Shown piece after piece: positions 8,093-15,742 of a stretch of 30,560 bases of DNA (the first letter of the stretch is position 1; each line of letters opens with the position of its first letter). Source of the DNA: a virus; IMG/VR virus record IMGVR_UViG_3300049255_000527, positions 1 through 30,560 of that record. One strand, 5' to 3'. The notes beneath the pieces are model-generated. The model was given only the letters and a program-made list of their open reading frames with translations, searched no databases and was not told the origin of the DNA. Position numbers and translations under genes: made by a program.

Positions 8093-8255
8093 CCCCGTCA
8101 TCCCGGCCAAGGCGCAGCCGCGAGCCGGGACCCAGGAGACTGGGCGGGGTCTTAAGGTTCGCGAACCGAAGCGCCCGTTCCCGTCTCCCCGGATCAAGTC
8201 CGGGGCAGGCTCTGGGTCCCGGGTTCGCCCTGACGGGCGCCCCGGGATGACGGGG
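8093..8255. repeat. Intergenic palindromic repeat with terminal inverted ends
   Basis: The element is bounded by CCCCGTCATCCCGG (8093-8106) and its reverse complement within CCCGGGATGACGGGG (8241-8255). It contains the GGATCAAGTCCGGGGCAGGC segment also seen at 5681-5700. It sits between the capsid gene and the next virion gene, where it could end capsid transcription. No gene is visible in the 270-base gap. Confidence 0.7.
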
Positions 8256-8338
8256 AGGGGGGGAACGCTCCGCGCTCCGCGTTTCCCCTCCCTCCGTTTC
8301 CCCTCCCTCAACCCTCATCATGAAAGGTGCGGATCAGC

Positions 8339-8806
8339 ATGACCGCCTATGTCACCTCTTTGTTCAACGCCAAGGCCGGGGCGTCGTCCGGACACGGACT
8401 GTCCCGAATGTCCACCCACCTTCACGCCGTCTCGGGCAGCATTTCCACCTGGGCGGCGAACGACACCATCGCCATCGGCTATCTGCCCCGTGGGGCCGTG
8501 GTCACCAGCTGCAACCTGAAGGCCGCCGGCCAACTGGACAGCAATGGATCGCCGACCCTGGCCCTGGATGTCGGCATTGTCGGGACGCCGCAGCTGTTCA
8601 AGGCCGCCGTGACGACCGTGGGCCATGCGTCGGGCGCGTCCGTTGACGCGACCATCGCGGCGGCGGGCCTCCTCTACGCCAATACCAGCGGCGCCGATGT
8701 CGAGGTTCTGGTGACGGTCCACACCGCCGCGGCCACCCCGGTCGCCGGAACGCTGGAAGTGGACATCGCCTACTACGTCGAAGACGTCGCCGGCTCCAAT
8801 CCGTGA
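8339..8806 (+). CDS. Small virion-associated protein, possible capsid decoration protein
   Basis: A 155-residue protein starting at the ATG at 8339, with AAAGGTG nine bases upstream; an in-frame GTG at 8327 is less well placed. It is strand-rich and Ala/Thr/Ser/Val-rich (for example GYLPRGAVVTSCNLKAAGQL near 45-65 and LEVDIAYYVED near the end), with no charged domain or signal peptide. Short beta-rich proteins coded just after the capsid gene are often decoration or head-completion proteins. I do not recognise a specific family, so that role is inferred from position. Its stop overlaps a GTG that could also begin the next gene. Confidence 0.55.
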   Translation: MTAYVTSLFNAKAGASSGHGLSRMSTHLHAVSGSISTWAANDTIAIGYLPRGAVVTSCNLKAAGQLDSNGSPTLALDVGIVGTPQLFKAAVTTVGHASGASVDATIAAAGLLYANTSGADVEVLVTVHTAAATPVAGTLEVDIAYYVEDVAGSNP

Positions 8807-8817
8807 GGGGCCCGGCC

Positions 8818-9066
8818 ATGACGCTCGAAGCTCCCCCCCTCCGACGCCTCACCGATCACTGGCTGAACGCCGCCACGGTGGTGGCCCTCAGCGCCATCCT
8901 GGCCGTGGTGGGCTGGACGGCCATGCAGCTGGTCGCCATGCGCGACGACATCCACACCCTGAAGGACGCCATCCCCGCCCTGCAAAGCCGCATGGACCGG
9001 ATGGAGCGGCATCAGGACCTGGTGGACGGCTACATTTTTCACGCCGAGGGGGTCGCCCGGACATGA
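8818..9066 (+). CDS. Single-span membrane protein of the lysis cassette, holin-like
   Basis: An 82-residue protein with one clear membrane segment (about 17-40, AATVVALSAILAVVGWTAMQLVAM) followed by a charged helix with heptads (DDIHTLKDAIPALQSRMDRMERHQDL). GAGGGG at 8805-8810 supports the ATG at 8818, though a GTG at 8803 overlapping the previous stop is possible. Its TGA overlaps the ATG of the endolysin gene (ATGA), so the two are translated together. This arrangement and topology suggest a role in releasing or activating the endolysin. It could be a holin, a pinholin-like protein or an inner-membrane spanin; the sequence alone does not decide. Confidence 0.6.
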   Translation: MTLEAPPLRRLTDHWLNAATVVALSAILAVVGWTAMQLVAMRDDIHTLKDAIPALQSRMDRMERHQDLVDGYIFHAEGVART

Positions 9067-9503
9067 CGACCCCCGCCCTCACCGAAGATCTCAAACGCGA
9101 TGAGGGGCGGCGCCTCACCGCCTATGCCGACACCCGGGGCGTGTGGACCTGCGGCTATGGCCATGCCGGCGTGGCCCCGGGCACGGTCTGGACCCAGAGC
9201 CAGGCCGACGCCCAGTTGGCCGCCGATATCGCCCGAACGACCCAGGAGCTGGACGCCGCCCTGCCCTGGTGGCGGACCCTGGACGCGGTGCGCCAGGACG
9301 CCCTGGCCAATATGGCCTTCAATCTGGGGGTCCACGGCCTGCTTCAGTTTCACCACATGCTGAGCGCCCTGGAGGCCCACGACTTCCGCGCCGCCAGCGC
9401 CGCCATGCTGCTCTCCGACTGGGCCGAGGATCCCCCCGCCGGCGTCGGCGAGCGGGCCCTGCGCCTGGCGGCCATGATCCGCGGCGGCGCCCGCGCGGCT
9501 TGA
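9063..9503 (+). CDS. Endolysin, T4-lysozyme-like muramidase (GH24)
   Basis: A 146-residue protein with the catalytic triad of glycoside hydrolase family 24: Glu14 in DEG, Asp23 in ADT and Thr29 before CGYGH. The spacing is the same as Glu11/Asp20/Thr26 of T4 lysozyme. These enzymes cut the MurNAc-GlcNAc bond of peptidoglycan. The helical C-terminal lobe carries the familiar QDALANMAFNLGV stretch (around 78-90). No signal peptide or SAR segment is present at the N-terminus, so it should depend on a holin for export, consistent with the membrane protein coded just upstream. The start overlaps the previous stop by four bases. Confidence 0.9.
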   Translation: MTTPALTEDLKRDEGRRLTAYADTRGVWTCGYGHAGVAPGTVWTQSQADAQLAADIARTTQELDAALPWWRTLDAVRQDALANMAFNLGVHGLLQFHHMLSALEAHDFRAASAAMLLSDWAEDPPAGVGERALRLAAMIRGGARAA

Positions 9504-9521
9504 ACCCCAAAGAACCCTGAA

Positions 9522-9950
9522 ATGACCGAAAACGCCCCCGCGCCGCCCGGCGTCATGCCGACCTATGCCGACCAGATCCTCTCGGCTCTGCTGGTGGGCG
9601 GCCTGCAGATGATCCATGGGCTGAAGCCCGACCAGGTGAGCGCGGCGGCGGCGGATATCGTGTCGCTGATCGGCCTCGTCTATGGCCTGTTCGCGGCCAA
9701 TCCCACCCAGCCCTCGCCGGTGGCCTTCGTGCTGGGCCTCGTCCGCCGGAGCGGTCAGGGGCGCGCCTATAATGCCGGGTTCGCCCAGGTCGAGGCGGTT
9801 CTGGCCGCCAAGGCCGCAAGCCTGGCCCGCGCCGAGGCCCGGCAGGTCGCCGGGCCCCTCCTGGGTCCCATGGCCGCGCCCTTGGCCGCCAAGGTCGCTC
9901 AAGACGCCGTCCAGGCGGCCGCGAAGGCGTGGCTGTATCCCGTGGGGTGA
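9522..9950 (+). CDS. Hypothetical phage protein, Ala-rich, partly hydrophobic
   Basis: A 142-residue protein starting 18 bases after the endolysin gene. Residues 17-30 and 45-60 (IVSLIGLVYGLFAAN) are hydrophobic, and the rest is an Ala-rich amphipathic helix (LAAKAASLARAEARQVAGPL). I do not recognise a family. Its place right after the endolysin allows a lysis role (second holin) or a structural one. It shares its Ala-rich helical style with the 107-residue gene further downstream, but no alignable identity is obvious by eye. Confidence 0.5.
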   Translation: MTENAPAPPGVMPTYADQILSALLVGGLQMIHGLKPDQVSAAAADIVSLIGLVYGLFAANPTQPSPVAFVLGLVRRSGQGRAYNAGFAQVEAVLAAKAASLARAEARQVAGPLLGPMAAPLAAKVAQDAVQAAAKAWLYPVG

Positions 9951-9970
9951 GGGGCGAACCCGATCATTTT

Positions 9971-10078
9971 ACCCCCGCTCATCCTCGCGAGTGGGAGCCT
10001 CTCCGCCGTCATCCCGGGTCCGCGGCTTCCTCCTACGCCAAGGCTTCGGAGGACAAGGTCGCCTTGTCCGGGATGACG
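9971..10078. repeat. Intergenic palindromic repeats before 10146 gene
   Basis: Contains CCCGCTCATCCTCGCGAG (from 9973, same family as 5798), then an element bounded by CGTCATCCCGG (10007-10017) and CCGGGATGACG (10068-10078). Its centre shares CTTCCTCCTACGCCAAGGCT with the element at 5721. It probably forms a stem and may end lysis-cassette transcription. Confidence 0.7.
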
Positions 10079-10145
10079 AAAAAGCAGTGATTTCAATAGA
10101 ATAACCCAACCCCAACCCCCTCCCCCCACACCGAAAGGAGCCCCG

Positions 10146-10469
10146 ATGTCTGATCTCTCCCTCCTGTTGCACAAGGTTGAAGCCTGGTTCGCGGGCATTG
10201 TCGGCCCGGCGGGATCGCCGGCCGTGGCCAAGGCGGCGGCGTCGCTGACGGCGGCCGCCAATGATGTGGAGGCCGCCATTCCGGTGATCGCCACGGCCGC
10301 CGCCAACGCGGCCCTGGCGCTGATCCCCGGCGGCCTGGGAACGGAACTTGACCCGGTGGCCGACGCCCTGATCGATCAGGTCTGCGCCAAGCTGCTGGCC
10401 AAGAAATCCACGGCGCCCGCTCCGGCCCCCGCCCTCGCCCCGGCGGTGGTTCCGGGCGCGGTCGCCTGA
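10146..10469 (+). CDS. Small Ala-rich hypothetical phage protein
   Basis: A 107-residue protein with a strong ribosome binding site (AAGGAG at 10135-10140). It has a helical N-terminus (LLLHKVEAWFAGIVG), a long alanine-rich stretch with hydrophobic segments around 44-65 (AAIPVIATAAANAALALIPGG) and a Pro/Ala tail. No domain is recognised. Its stop is directly followed by the ATG of the gp4-like gene with no gap. It may be membrane-associated; holin-like and virion-structural roles both remain open. Confidence 0.5.
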   Translation: MSDLSLLLHKVEAWFAGIVGPAGSPAVAKAAASLTAAANDVEAAIPVIATAAANAALALIPGGLGTELDPVADALIDQVCAKLLAKKSTAPAPAPALAPAVVPGAVA

Positions 10470-11132
10470 ATGGCCACGATCCGCGACGCCGTGACGCGGG
10501 CGCTGCTTCTGCTGAAAGCCACGGCGCCCGGAGACGACCCCACCGCCGACGAGCTGGCGGAGGGCCTTCGCGGCGCGCAGGCGTTGATCCTCGAGATCCA
10601 CGAGGCCCGCGGCCCGCTGCTGACGCGCGACATCACCGGGAACACCACGCCGGGCGAGAACCAACGCCTGCGGGTGCAGGCCGGATCGACGGTCAGCGTC
10701 ACGCTCCCCAACAGCGTGGCGATTTCCGACGCCTATGATCCCGACGACTACGGGTTTGATCCCGGCATCCCCTGTGACGGCGCCGCCAATCCCCCGGTGG
10801 GATCGACGGGCGCGGCGGACGGGATCGCCTGGCGCCAGCCCACCGACGGGGCGCGGATCGAGATCGTCGGGACCCAGCAGGGCCTCTATTTCTACCGCGC
10901 CGACACCAATGCCTGGATGCCGGCCCTGGGTCTCGCCCTCGACACCGAACAGCCGCTCAATCAGCGCCTGCAACCCGCGTTCGAGGCGCTGCTGGCCGAG
11001 CGGTTGGCGGATGTGTTCGCCAATGCGGATCAACTGACCCCGGCGCAGAGGAGCCGCCTCTCCAAGGCGCACGAACTGCTGTTCAGCCGCCCGGGCGCGG
11101 GCCGGCGGCCGGTGCGCGCCCAATACCTTTAA
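10470..11132 (+). CDS. gp4-like head-tail connector / tail accessory factor (copy 1)
   Basis: A 220-residue protein resembling P22 gp4, which adds to the portal after DNA packaging, closes the channel and docks the tail. The N-terminal ATIRDAVTRALLLLKATAPGDDPTADELAEGLRGAQ pattern (helix, loop, helix 'xxAL..LN.m') is typical of the family. The middle is strand-rich, and the C-terminal helix (AFEALLAERLADVFAN...) ends in a basic tail. A second protein of similar size and plan lies at 18241-18900. The two differ greatly in sequence, so they are not recent duplicates. Gene start abuts the previous stop. Confidence 0.65.
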   Translation: MATIRDAVTRALLLLKATAPGDDPTADELAEGLRGAQALILEIHEARGPLLTRDITGNTTPGENQRLRVQAGSTVSVTLPNSVAISDAYDPDDYGFDPGIPCDGAANPPVGSTGAADGIAWRQPTDGARIEIVGTQQGLYFYRADTNAWMPALGLALDTEQPLNQRLQPAFEALLAERLADVFANADQLTPAQRSRLSKAHELLFSRPGAGRRPVRAQYL

Positions 11133-11187
11133 GCCCTCGCGCCGCCCTCGCCCCACGGGCGACGGCGGCCTTGTCGGAGGACACGCC

Positions 11188-11346
11188 ATGCCCGTCAAAG
11201 GCCACGCCGCCTCCGACCCGCAAGGCGAGATCGATCTCGCCCTAGATCCGGATCAGGACGCCCTGGAGATCGATCCCCAGGGCGAGGTTCTGATCGTCAC
11301 GCCCCCGACCGAATGGGTGGGCCAGACAGCCTCGGAGACCCTCTAA
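11188..11346 (+). CDS. 52-residue acidic protein
   Basis: A short frame with TCGGAGG at 11174-11180, seven bases before its ATG. The product is acidic, with a repeating IDLALDPDQDALEIDPQGEVLIV pattern, so possibly a small beta hairpin. It ends one base before the ATG of the tailspike gene, which it probably drives by translational coupling. I do not recognise it. A virion adaptor or tailspike-binding peptide is conceivable from position only. Confidence 0.5.
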   Translation: MPVKGHAASDPQGEIDLALDPDQDALEIDPQGEVLIVTPPTEWVGQTASETL

Positions 11347-11347
11347 G

Positions 11348-13180
11348 ATGCGCTTCACCCTGATCCCCGCCGTCTCGGCGCTCGCCCTCCTGGCCGCGTG
11401 CCAGGGCGCGCCCGCCTACGCCCAGAACCTGCCGCCTAGCGGCCTGCCGGCCCGGGGCGCGGTGGCGGGGACGGACGTGATCGTGGATCAACCCGCCGGC
11501 TCGGCCACCGTTCAGGGCGCCCAGGCCAGCGCCATTGCGACCTATGTGGCCAATAATCTCGGAACCCCGGCCTTCAACCTCTCCAACGCCACGAGCCTGC
11601 CTCTGACGAGCGGCGTCACCGGCGCGCTTCCCCTGGCCAATGGCGGGACGGGCGTCACCAGCCTTGCCGGCCTCAAGGCCGAGGTTCTGACCAGTGTGGA
11701 CAGTTTCGGCACCGACCCCACGGGCGCGGCCGACAGCACGAGCGCCTGGAACACCGCCCTGGCGAGCGGCCTGCCCCTGACCTGCCAGGGAACCTACAAG
11801 GTCCACGGCACGGGCGCGGGCATCCTGAACGTCACCAGCGTCAACAATCAGGGCCAACGGGTCGTCGGCGGTGGCTCCTCTTACGGCGCGGGGGGCCAGA
11901 GCGCGTTTGCGCCCGCCACGACCGGCGCCTGCGTCATCAGGCCGGACAGCACGTCAACGGGCGCGGTGTTCCTGATCGATGGCGCCGGTTTTCCCGGCGG
12001 CGGCGCGGGGATATCGTGGCTCCAAGGGTTCGGCCTCGAAAACCTTGCGTGCGACCTGACCAACATGTCGGACGTGGCCACCAACGCCTGCATCGTCCAA
12101 ATCCAGGCGTGGGACGTCACCTATAACCGGGTGCGGGTCATCGGGGATGGGGTGAACAAGCGGGCGTATCTGGCGAAGGCCGGGGCGTATACTTCCAGCC
12201 TCATCAATTTTGAGGGCCACATTGTGGACCTTGAGGGGACAAGCAGCGCCAATGCGGTCACGACCATTGCGCTGATTAATTCCGACATCGGCCGAATCAT
12301 CGGGAACTACGCCAATTTTATCAGCCTCACGGGCGGCGCCGTTCAACCGGTCTATGACAGCGGCACGATGACGCCTGTCTATTTAGCGTCTGGGTCCTCG
12401 AATATCCCCCCCGCACTGTCAGCCGGGTGCGCGTCCGGGTGTTATGCGATCCCTGCCGTGACCGTCACCAATAGCGACAGCTGGACCTTCAGCACGGACA
12501 TTGAGATTCCGTCCGGCGCCGGGTTTCCAGCCACTTATAACGATGGGACGCACGGCAGTCTCAACGCGCTTCCGGGAATCGTGGTGCCCTCGACGTGGAC
12601 GAGAGTTTCGCTACTGCCCGGCCAGGTCAGTGGGATGTACCTCTTCGACTATAGCGGCAGTACGTTTTCGCTGGGCGCCAATGCAGGAGGGGGTTCGCCG
12701 TATAATCTCGTTGACGCGCCCACTACGTTCACCAACGGTTGGACAATACCTGGCTCATCCAAGTGGTCTGTTAATAGCGCCCAATCACTGCCGGGCCTCG
12801 GCATCCGCCCTGCATCTGACGCGGCGAGCATCACTTATCTGGCCAACGCCGCTAATACAGACGTGTATGAGTGCTATACTTATGGCACGGGCGGATGCAA
12901 TTTTAACGACCAAGCAAACCTTTTTGGTTGGTCGGATTACGAAGGCACTCACGCTTGGGCGCTGACTATTCCATCGAGCGGCAACGGATTGTTCACGTTG
13001 TATGGTTCGGGGACCGCTAAAATCATCCTTACGGGCGCAAACGGCACCATTTCAACGACGGGTGGCGTAACCGCGACAGCGGGATACACGGCCAACGGGG
13101 TCGCTGGCGTGTCATGTGCGGCCGGCACCGTCTCTCTCACCACGCTCGTGGTCACCATCGGCATTGTCACTCACTGCTAA
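11348..13180 (+). CDS. Tailspike/tail fibre with right-handed beta-helix start and signal peptide
   Basis: A 610-residue protein. Residues 84-102 (LPLTSGVTGALPLANGGTG) carry the repeat typical of phage tail fibres. Residues 117-150 (VDSFGTDPTGAADSTSAWNTAL...) match the opening turn of pectate-lyase-like right-handed beta-helix tailspikes (normally D-FGA-x-GDG-x-x-DD-T). The C-terminus ends in GIVTHC, an ending I recall from alphaproteobacterial phage tail proteins. Unexpectedly, the N-terminus (MRFTLIPAVSALALLAACQG) is a signal peptide with lipobox LAAC (15-18) and a second possible cleavage at AYA-Q (23-26). Such proteins bind and often cut surface polysaccharide. The second half (about 12200-13150) is poorer in G+C than the first, suggesting a swapped receptor-binding domain. 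Catalytic residues cannot be assigned by eye. Confidence 0.7.
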   Translation: MRFTLIPAVSALALLAACQGAPAYAQNLPPSGLPARGAVAGTDVIVDQPAGSATVQGAQASAIATYVANNLGTPAFNLSNATSLPLTSGVTGALPLANGGTGVTSLAGLKAEVLTSVDSFGTDPTGAADSTSAWNTALASGLPLTCQGTYKVHGTGAGILNVTSVNNQGQRVVGGGSSYGAGGQSAFAPATTGACVIRPDSTSTGAVFLIDGAGFPGGGAGISWLQGFGLENLACDLTNMSDVATNACIVQIQAWDVTYNRVRVIGDGVNKRAYLAKAGAYTSSLINFEGHIVDLEGTSSANAVTTIALINSDIGRIIGNYANFISLTGGAVQPVYDSGTMTPVYLASGSSNIPPALSAGCASGCYAIPAVTVTNSDSWTFSTDIEIPSGAGFPATYNDGTHGSLNALPGIVVPSTWTRVSLLPGQVSGMYLFDYSGSTFSLGANAGGGSPYNLVDAPTTFTNGWTIPGSSKWSVNSAQSLPGLGIRPASDAASITYLANAANTDVYECYTYGTGGCNFNDQANLFGWSDYEGTHAWALTIPSSGNGLFTLYGSGTAKIILTGANGTISTTGGVTATAGYTANGVAGVSCAAGTVSLTTLVVTIGIVTHC

Positions 13181-13186
13181 TCGAGG

Positions 13187-14440
13187 CTAGGCCGGGCTAC
13201 CTCTCGAATCTTGTGCCCGATCGGTCCATCGCATAGGCCCCAGAGGTCTCGCCGAATACCTAACCCGCTTTGAGGGAGCTGAAATGGTTTCGTTTTGGCA
13301 ATAGGTCAGGCACGCGTAGAAAACTATAGAACCTAAGAAACTGCCAATCGAGCCAGCGAACACTAATTCAGAGGTAAGCATAGCTAACAGTATAGCTGGG
13401 AACGATGGTATCTGCTTATACCTGCTGAAGGCAAATATACAGGAAGCCAGAATAAGCAACGCAGTGCAGACGCCGAAATTGATAGCGAAGGTTAATATTT
13501 CCGACTCGGTAACTCCAAGACTGCTCAATAGAGAATAGGTAGCATATTTGATGTTCGAAAAATCTATATAATGAACTCCATAACCAAGAAATGGGGCATG
13601 CAACGCCGTTTCGAGTCCAGAGGTCATCAATTTCGCCCGCAAGACATTATCTACGTCGTATGAAGGGGCGGAGAATGTGAAATATAGAAATATAAGAGCA
13701 GTCGTGAAGCTCCAGAAAAGGAGTGGTATACGACGTAGGCCTGGAAAAAGTATTATTGTGGCGGTGACGGATTCAAGCCCAATATATCTGCGGGCGCCAC
13801 TGAGATATATTGAATAGCAGATGAGTAAGAATAATACTGAAGATGCGGAAAATAGCCTTCCGGTCTTAACACGAAACGCCAAATATGAAGCGGCGATATA
13901 GGAGACATATCCTACCGCTAGGCTATTTCCCGAAAGGCCAAGAAAATGTAATCCATAGTTCAGACTTCCCGCCTCGCCGGCGACCTGCGCCAAGTGCCCA
14001 ATATTAAAATAGGTAGTTATATTAGCCACCATGTCTCCGGTGGCGAATAACACGCAAATCTGGCAAATTCGTAAAAGAAGATCAGACTGACGTCTAAAAA
14101 AGAATAGAATTAGCGGAACAACGCAATCAATGCCGAATAGACCAAGGTCACGAAACGACATGCCGTCTTTAAAATACCGGATGATAGTCGAAAAAATAAA
14201 CCCAGCTAAAGCAAGTCCTAGCATATAAACCGATACAAATCGTCTACCGTCTTGCTGGGCGGTTCTGTTGAATGCGCTTATATCAGATGCGGTCATCCCC
14301 ATCAGGCCGATTGCAATAACGGCGGCTGACAACGCTGACGCAGTTGCGGAAGGGATCTGGAATATGCCGTTCAGATAAAGTGACGATACGGTCCCCCAGG
14401 CCGTCATCCAGATAAAAACGCTAGCTGGCGAAATGTTCAT
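13187..14440 (-). CDS. O-antigen polymerase/ligase-like polytopic membrane protein (Wzy/WaaL type)
   Basis: A 417-residue protein with about ten to twelve membrane segments, so an inner-membrane protein. Such proteins either polymerise lipid-linked repeat units (Wzy) or attach finished O-antigen to lipid A core (WaaL). The periplasmic motif HAPFLGYG (281-288) and the SGARRYIGLE segment (214-223) match this superfamily. With a flippase and a sugar mutase beside it, Wzy is the better guess, but sequence cannot separate the two. Composition is AT-rich (25 of 60 bases G/C at 13681-13740), unlike the phage genes. The last 25 residues are coded by GC-rich DNA and look appended at the insertion junction. 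It converges on the tailspike gene, with six bases between the stops. Confidence 0.75.
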   Translation of the reverse strand: MNISPASVFIWMTAWGTVSSLYLNGIFQIPSATASALSAAVIAIGLMGMTASDISAFNRTAQQDGRRFVSVYMLGLALAGFIFSTIIRYFKDGMSFRDLGLFGIDCVVPLILFFFRRQSDLLLRICQICVLFATGDMVANITTYFNIGHLAQVAGEAGSLNYGLHFLGLSGNSLAVGYVSYIAASYLAFRVKTGRLFSASSVLFLLICYSIYLSGARRYIGLESVTATIILFPGLRRIPLLFWSFTTALIFLYFTFSAPSYDVDNVLRAKLMTSGLETALHAPFLGYGVHYIDFSNIKYATYSLLSSLGVTESEILTFAINFGVCTALLILASCIFAFSRYKQIPSFPAILLAMLTSELVFAGSIGSFLGSIVFYACLTYCQNETISAPSKRVRYSARPLGPMRWTDRAQDSRGSPA

Positions 14441-14635
14441 GCGGGCTAATTACGGATGAAACGGCTTGTTGGCTAGATATTGGCGTACGCCGCCTGACGG
14501 GTTCCGCGCCGACGGCTGCGCATTTGGTTTTTGACGTGACAAAGGCGCCCGGCGAATGACGGATTAAAGCGCCGATGTGCGGGCGGGCGCTTAGGCCCGT
14601 CCCGCCGGCCAGTGCCGACCACCAAAGCCGAATTT

Positions 14636-15742
14636 CTACACCGTCGCCGCTTGGCCTAGCAAAGACTTCATAGCACTTAGCGCTGACCCCACAGCCTGAT
14701 CCATATTGAAGTACTTGTACTCCGCAAGACGCCCGACAAAGGTCGTTTTTTGGGCTCTTTGCGCGAGAGCCCTATACCGTGCATAGATCTCAGCATTCTC
14801 CGGGCGTGGTATCGGGTAATAGGGATCCCCCTCAGCCTGGGGATATTCGTAGACTAGGGATGTGCCTGAGTGGGTCTGTCCCGTCAGGTGTTTGAATTCG
14901 GTGATACGGGTAAAGGGCACCTCGCCGGGGTAGTTAACCGTGCCCACGCTCTGAAACTGCGACCGCTCGGCAAGGTGGACGTGTGCGAAGAAAATGCTGC
15001 GGTATGGCAGGCGCCCCTCTGAATACCGAAAAAACGCGTCGATCGGACCTGTATAAATCGTCCAGTTCCTATCGACCCGGGCCTCGATCTCGAAATAATC
15101 GGTGGCCAGCTCGATGGTGATGTTCTTGTGATCCAGGAGGTTCCGAAACAGGCCAGTGTAGCCGTCCTTCGGCATGGCCTGATAAGTGTCGGTGAAATAC
15201 CTGTCGTCGTCATTGCTACGGGTTGGAATGCGTGACGCGACGCCTGGTGAGAGTTGGCTGAGCTCAAGCCCCCATTGCTTGCGCGTATAGTTTCGGAAAA
15301 ACATATCGGCCAACCGCACCCCGACACTATTGAGGACGACATCCTCACTGGTGCGAATCTTGTCGCAGGGAATGCGCAGGCTTTCCAGAAGCGCCTCGGC
15401 GCCGGCCTCATCTAGGCTCAGGTCAAAGACGCGCTCAAGCGTGACACGGTTGATGGGAAAGGGCACCTCTAGGCCGCCGAGTTGCGCCAAGACGCGGTGC
15501 TCGTAGGGTCGCCAGGTCGTGAAGCGAGATAGGTAGTCGAAAATCCGCTCGGAATTGGTGTGGAAAATGTGGGGACCGTAGGGGTGAACCAGCACGCCGG
15601 CCGAATCGAAGCGATCGTGAGCATTGCCACCGATATGGTCGCGCCGGTCAATGATCAGGACGGTGCGACCGGCCTCGGCTAACTGCCGCGCGCAGACCGC
15701 TCCCGCGAACCCGCAGCCCGCGATCAGAACATCAAATCTCAT
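14636..15742 (-). CDS. glf: UDP-galactopyranose mutase
   Basis: A 368-residue flavoenzyme that converts UDP-galactopyranose to UDP-galactofuranose, the donor for Galf residues in O-antigens and capsules; it acts in the cytosol. The N-terminus has the FAD-binding GCGFAG (9-14), DRRDHIGGN (32-40) and the family signature YGPHIFHT (55-62). TRKQWG further on is also conserved. Its length agrees with E. coli Glf (367). The ATG at 15742 begins the conserved fold; a longer in-frame start at 15865 would lie inside the flippase gene. It overlaps the flippase stop by 11 bases, so the two are co-translated. The presence of glf predicts a Galf-containing surface glycan. Confidence 0.93.
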   Translation of the reverse strand: MRFDVLIAGCGFAGAVCARQLAEAGRTVLIIDRRDHIGGNAHDRFDSAGVLVHPYGPHIFHTNSERIFDYLSRFTTWRPYEHRVLAQLGGLEVPFPINRVTLERVFDLSLDEAGAEALLESLRIPCDKIRTSEDVVLNSVGVRLADMFFRNYTRKQWGLELSQLSPGVASRIPTRSNDDDRYFTDTYQAMPKDGYTGLFRNLLDHKNITIELATDYFEIEARVDRNWTIYTGPIDAFFRYSEGRLPYRSIFFAHVHLAERSQFQSVGTVNYPGEVPFTRITEFKHLTGQTHSGTSLVYEYPQAEGDPYYPIPRPENAEIYARYRALAQRAQKTTFVGRLAEYKYFNMDQAVGSALSAMKSLLGQAATV

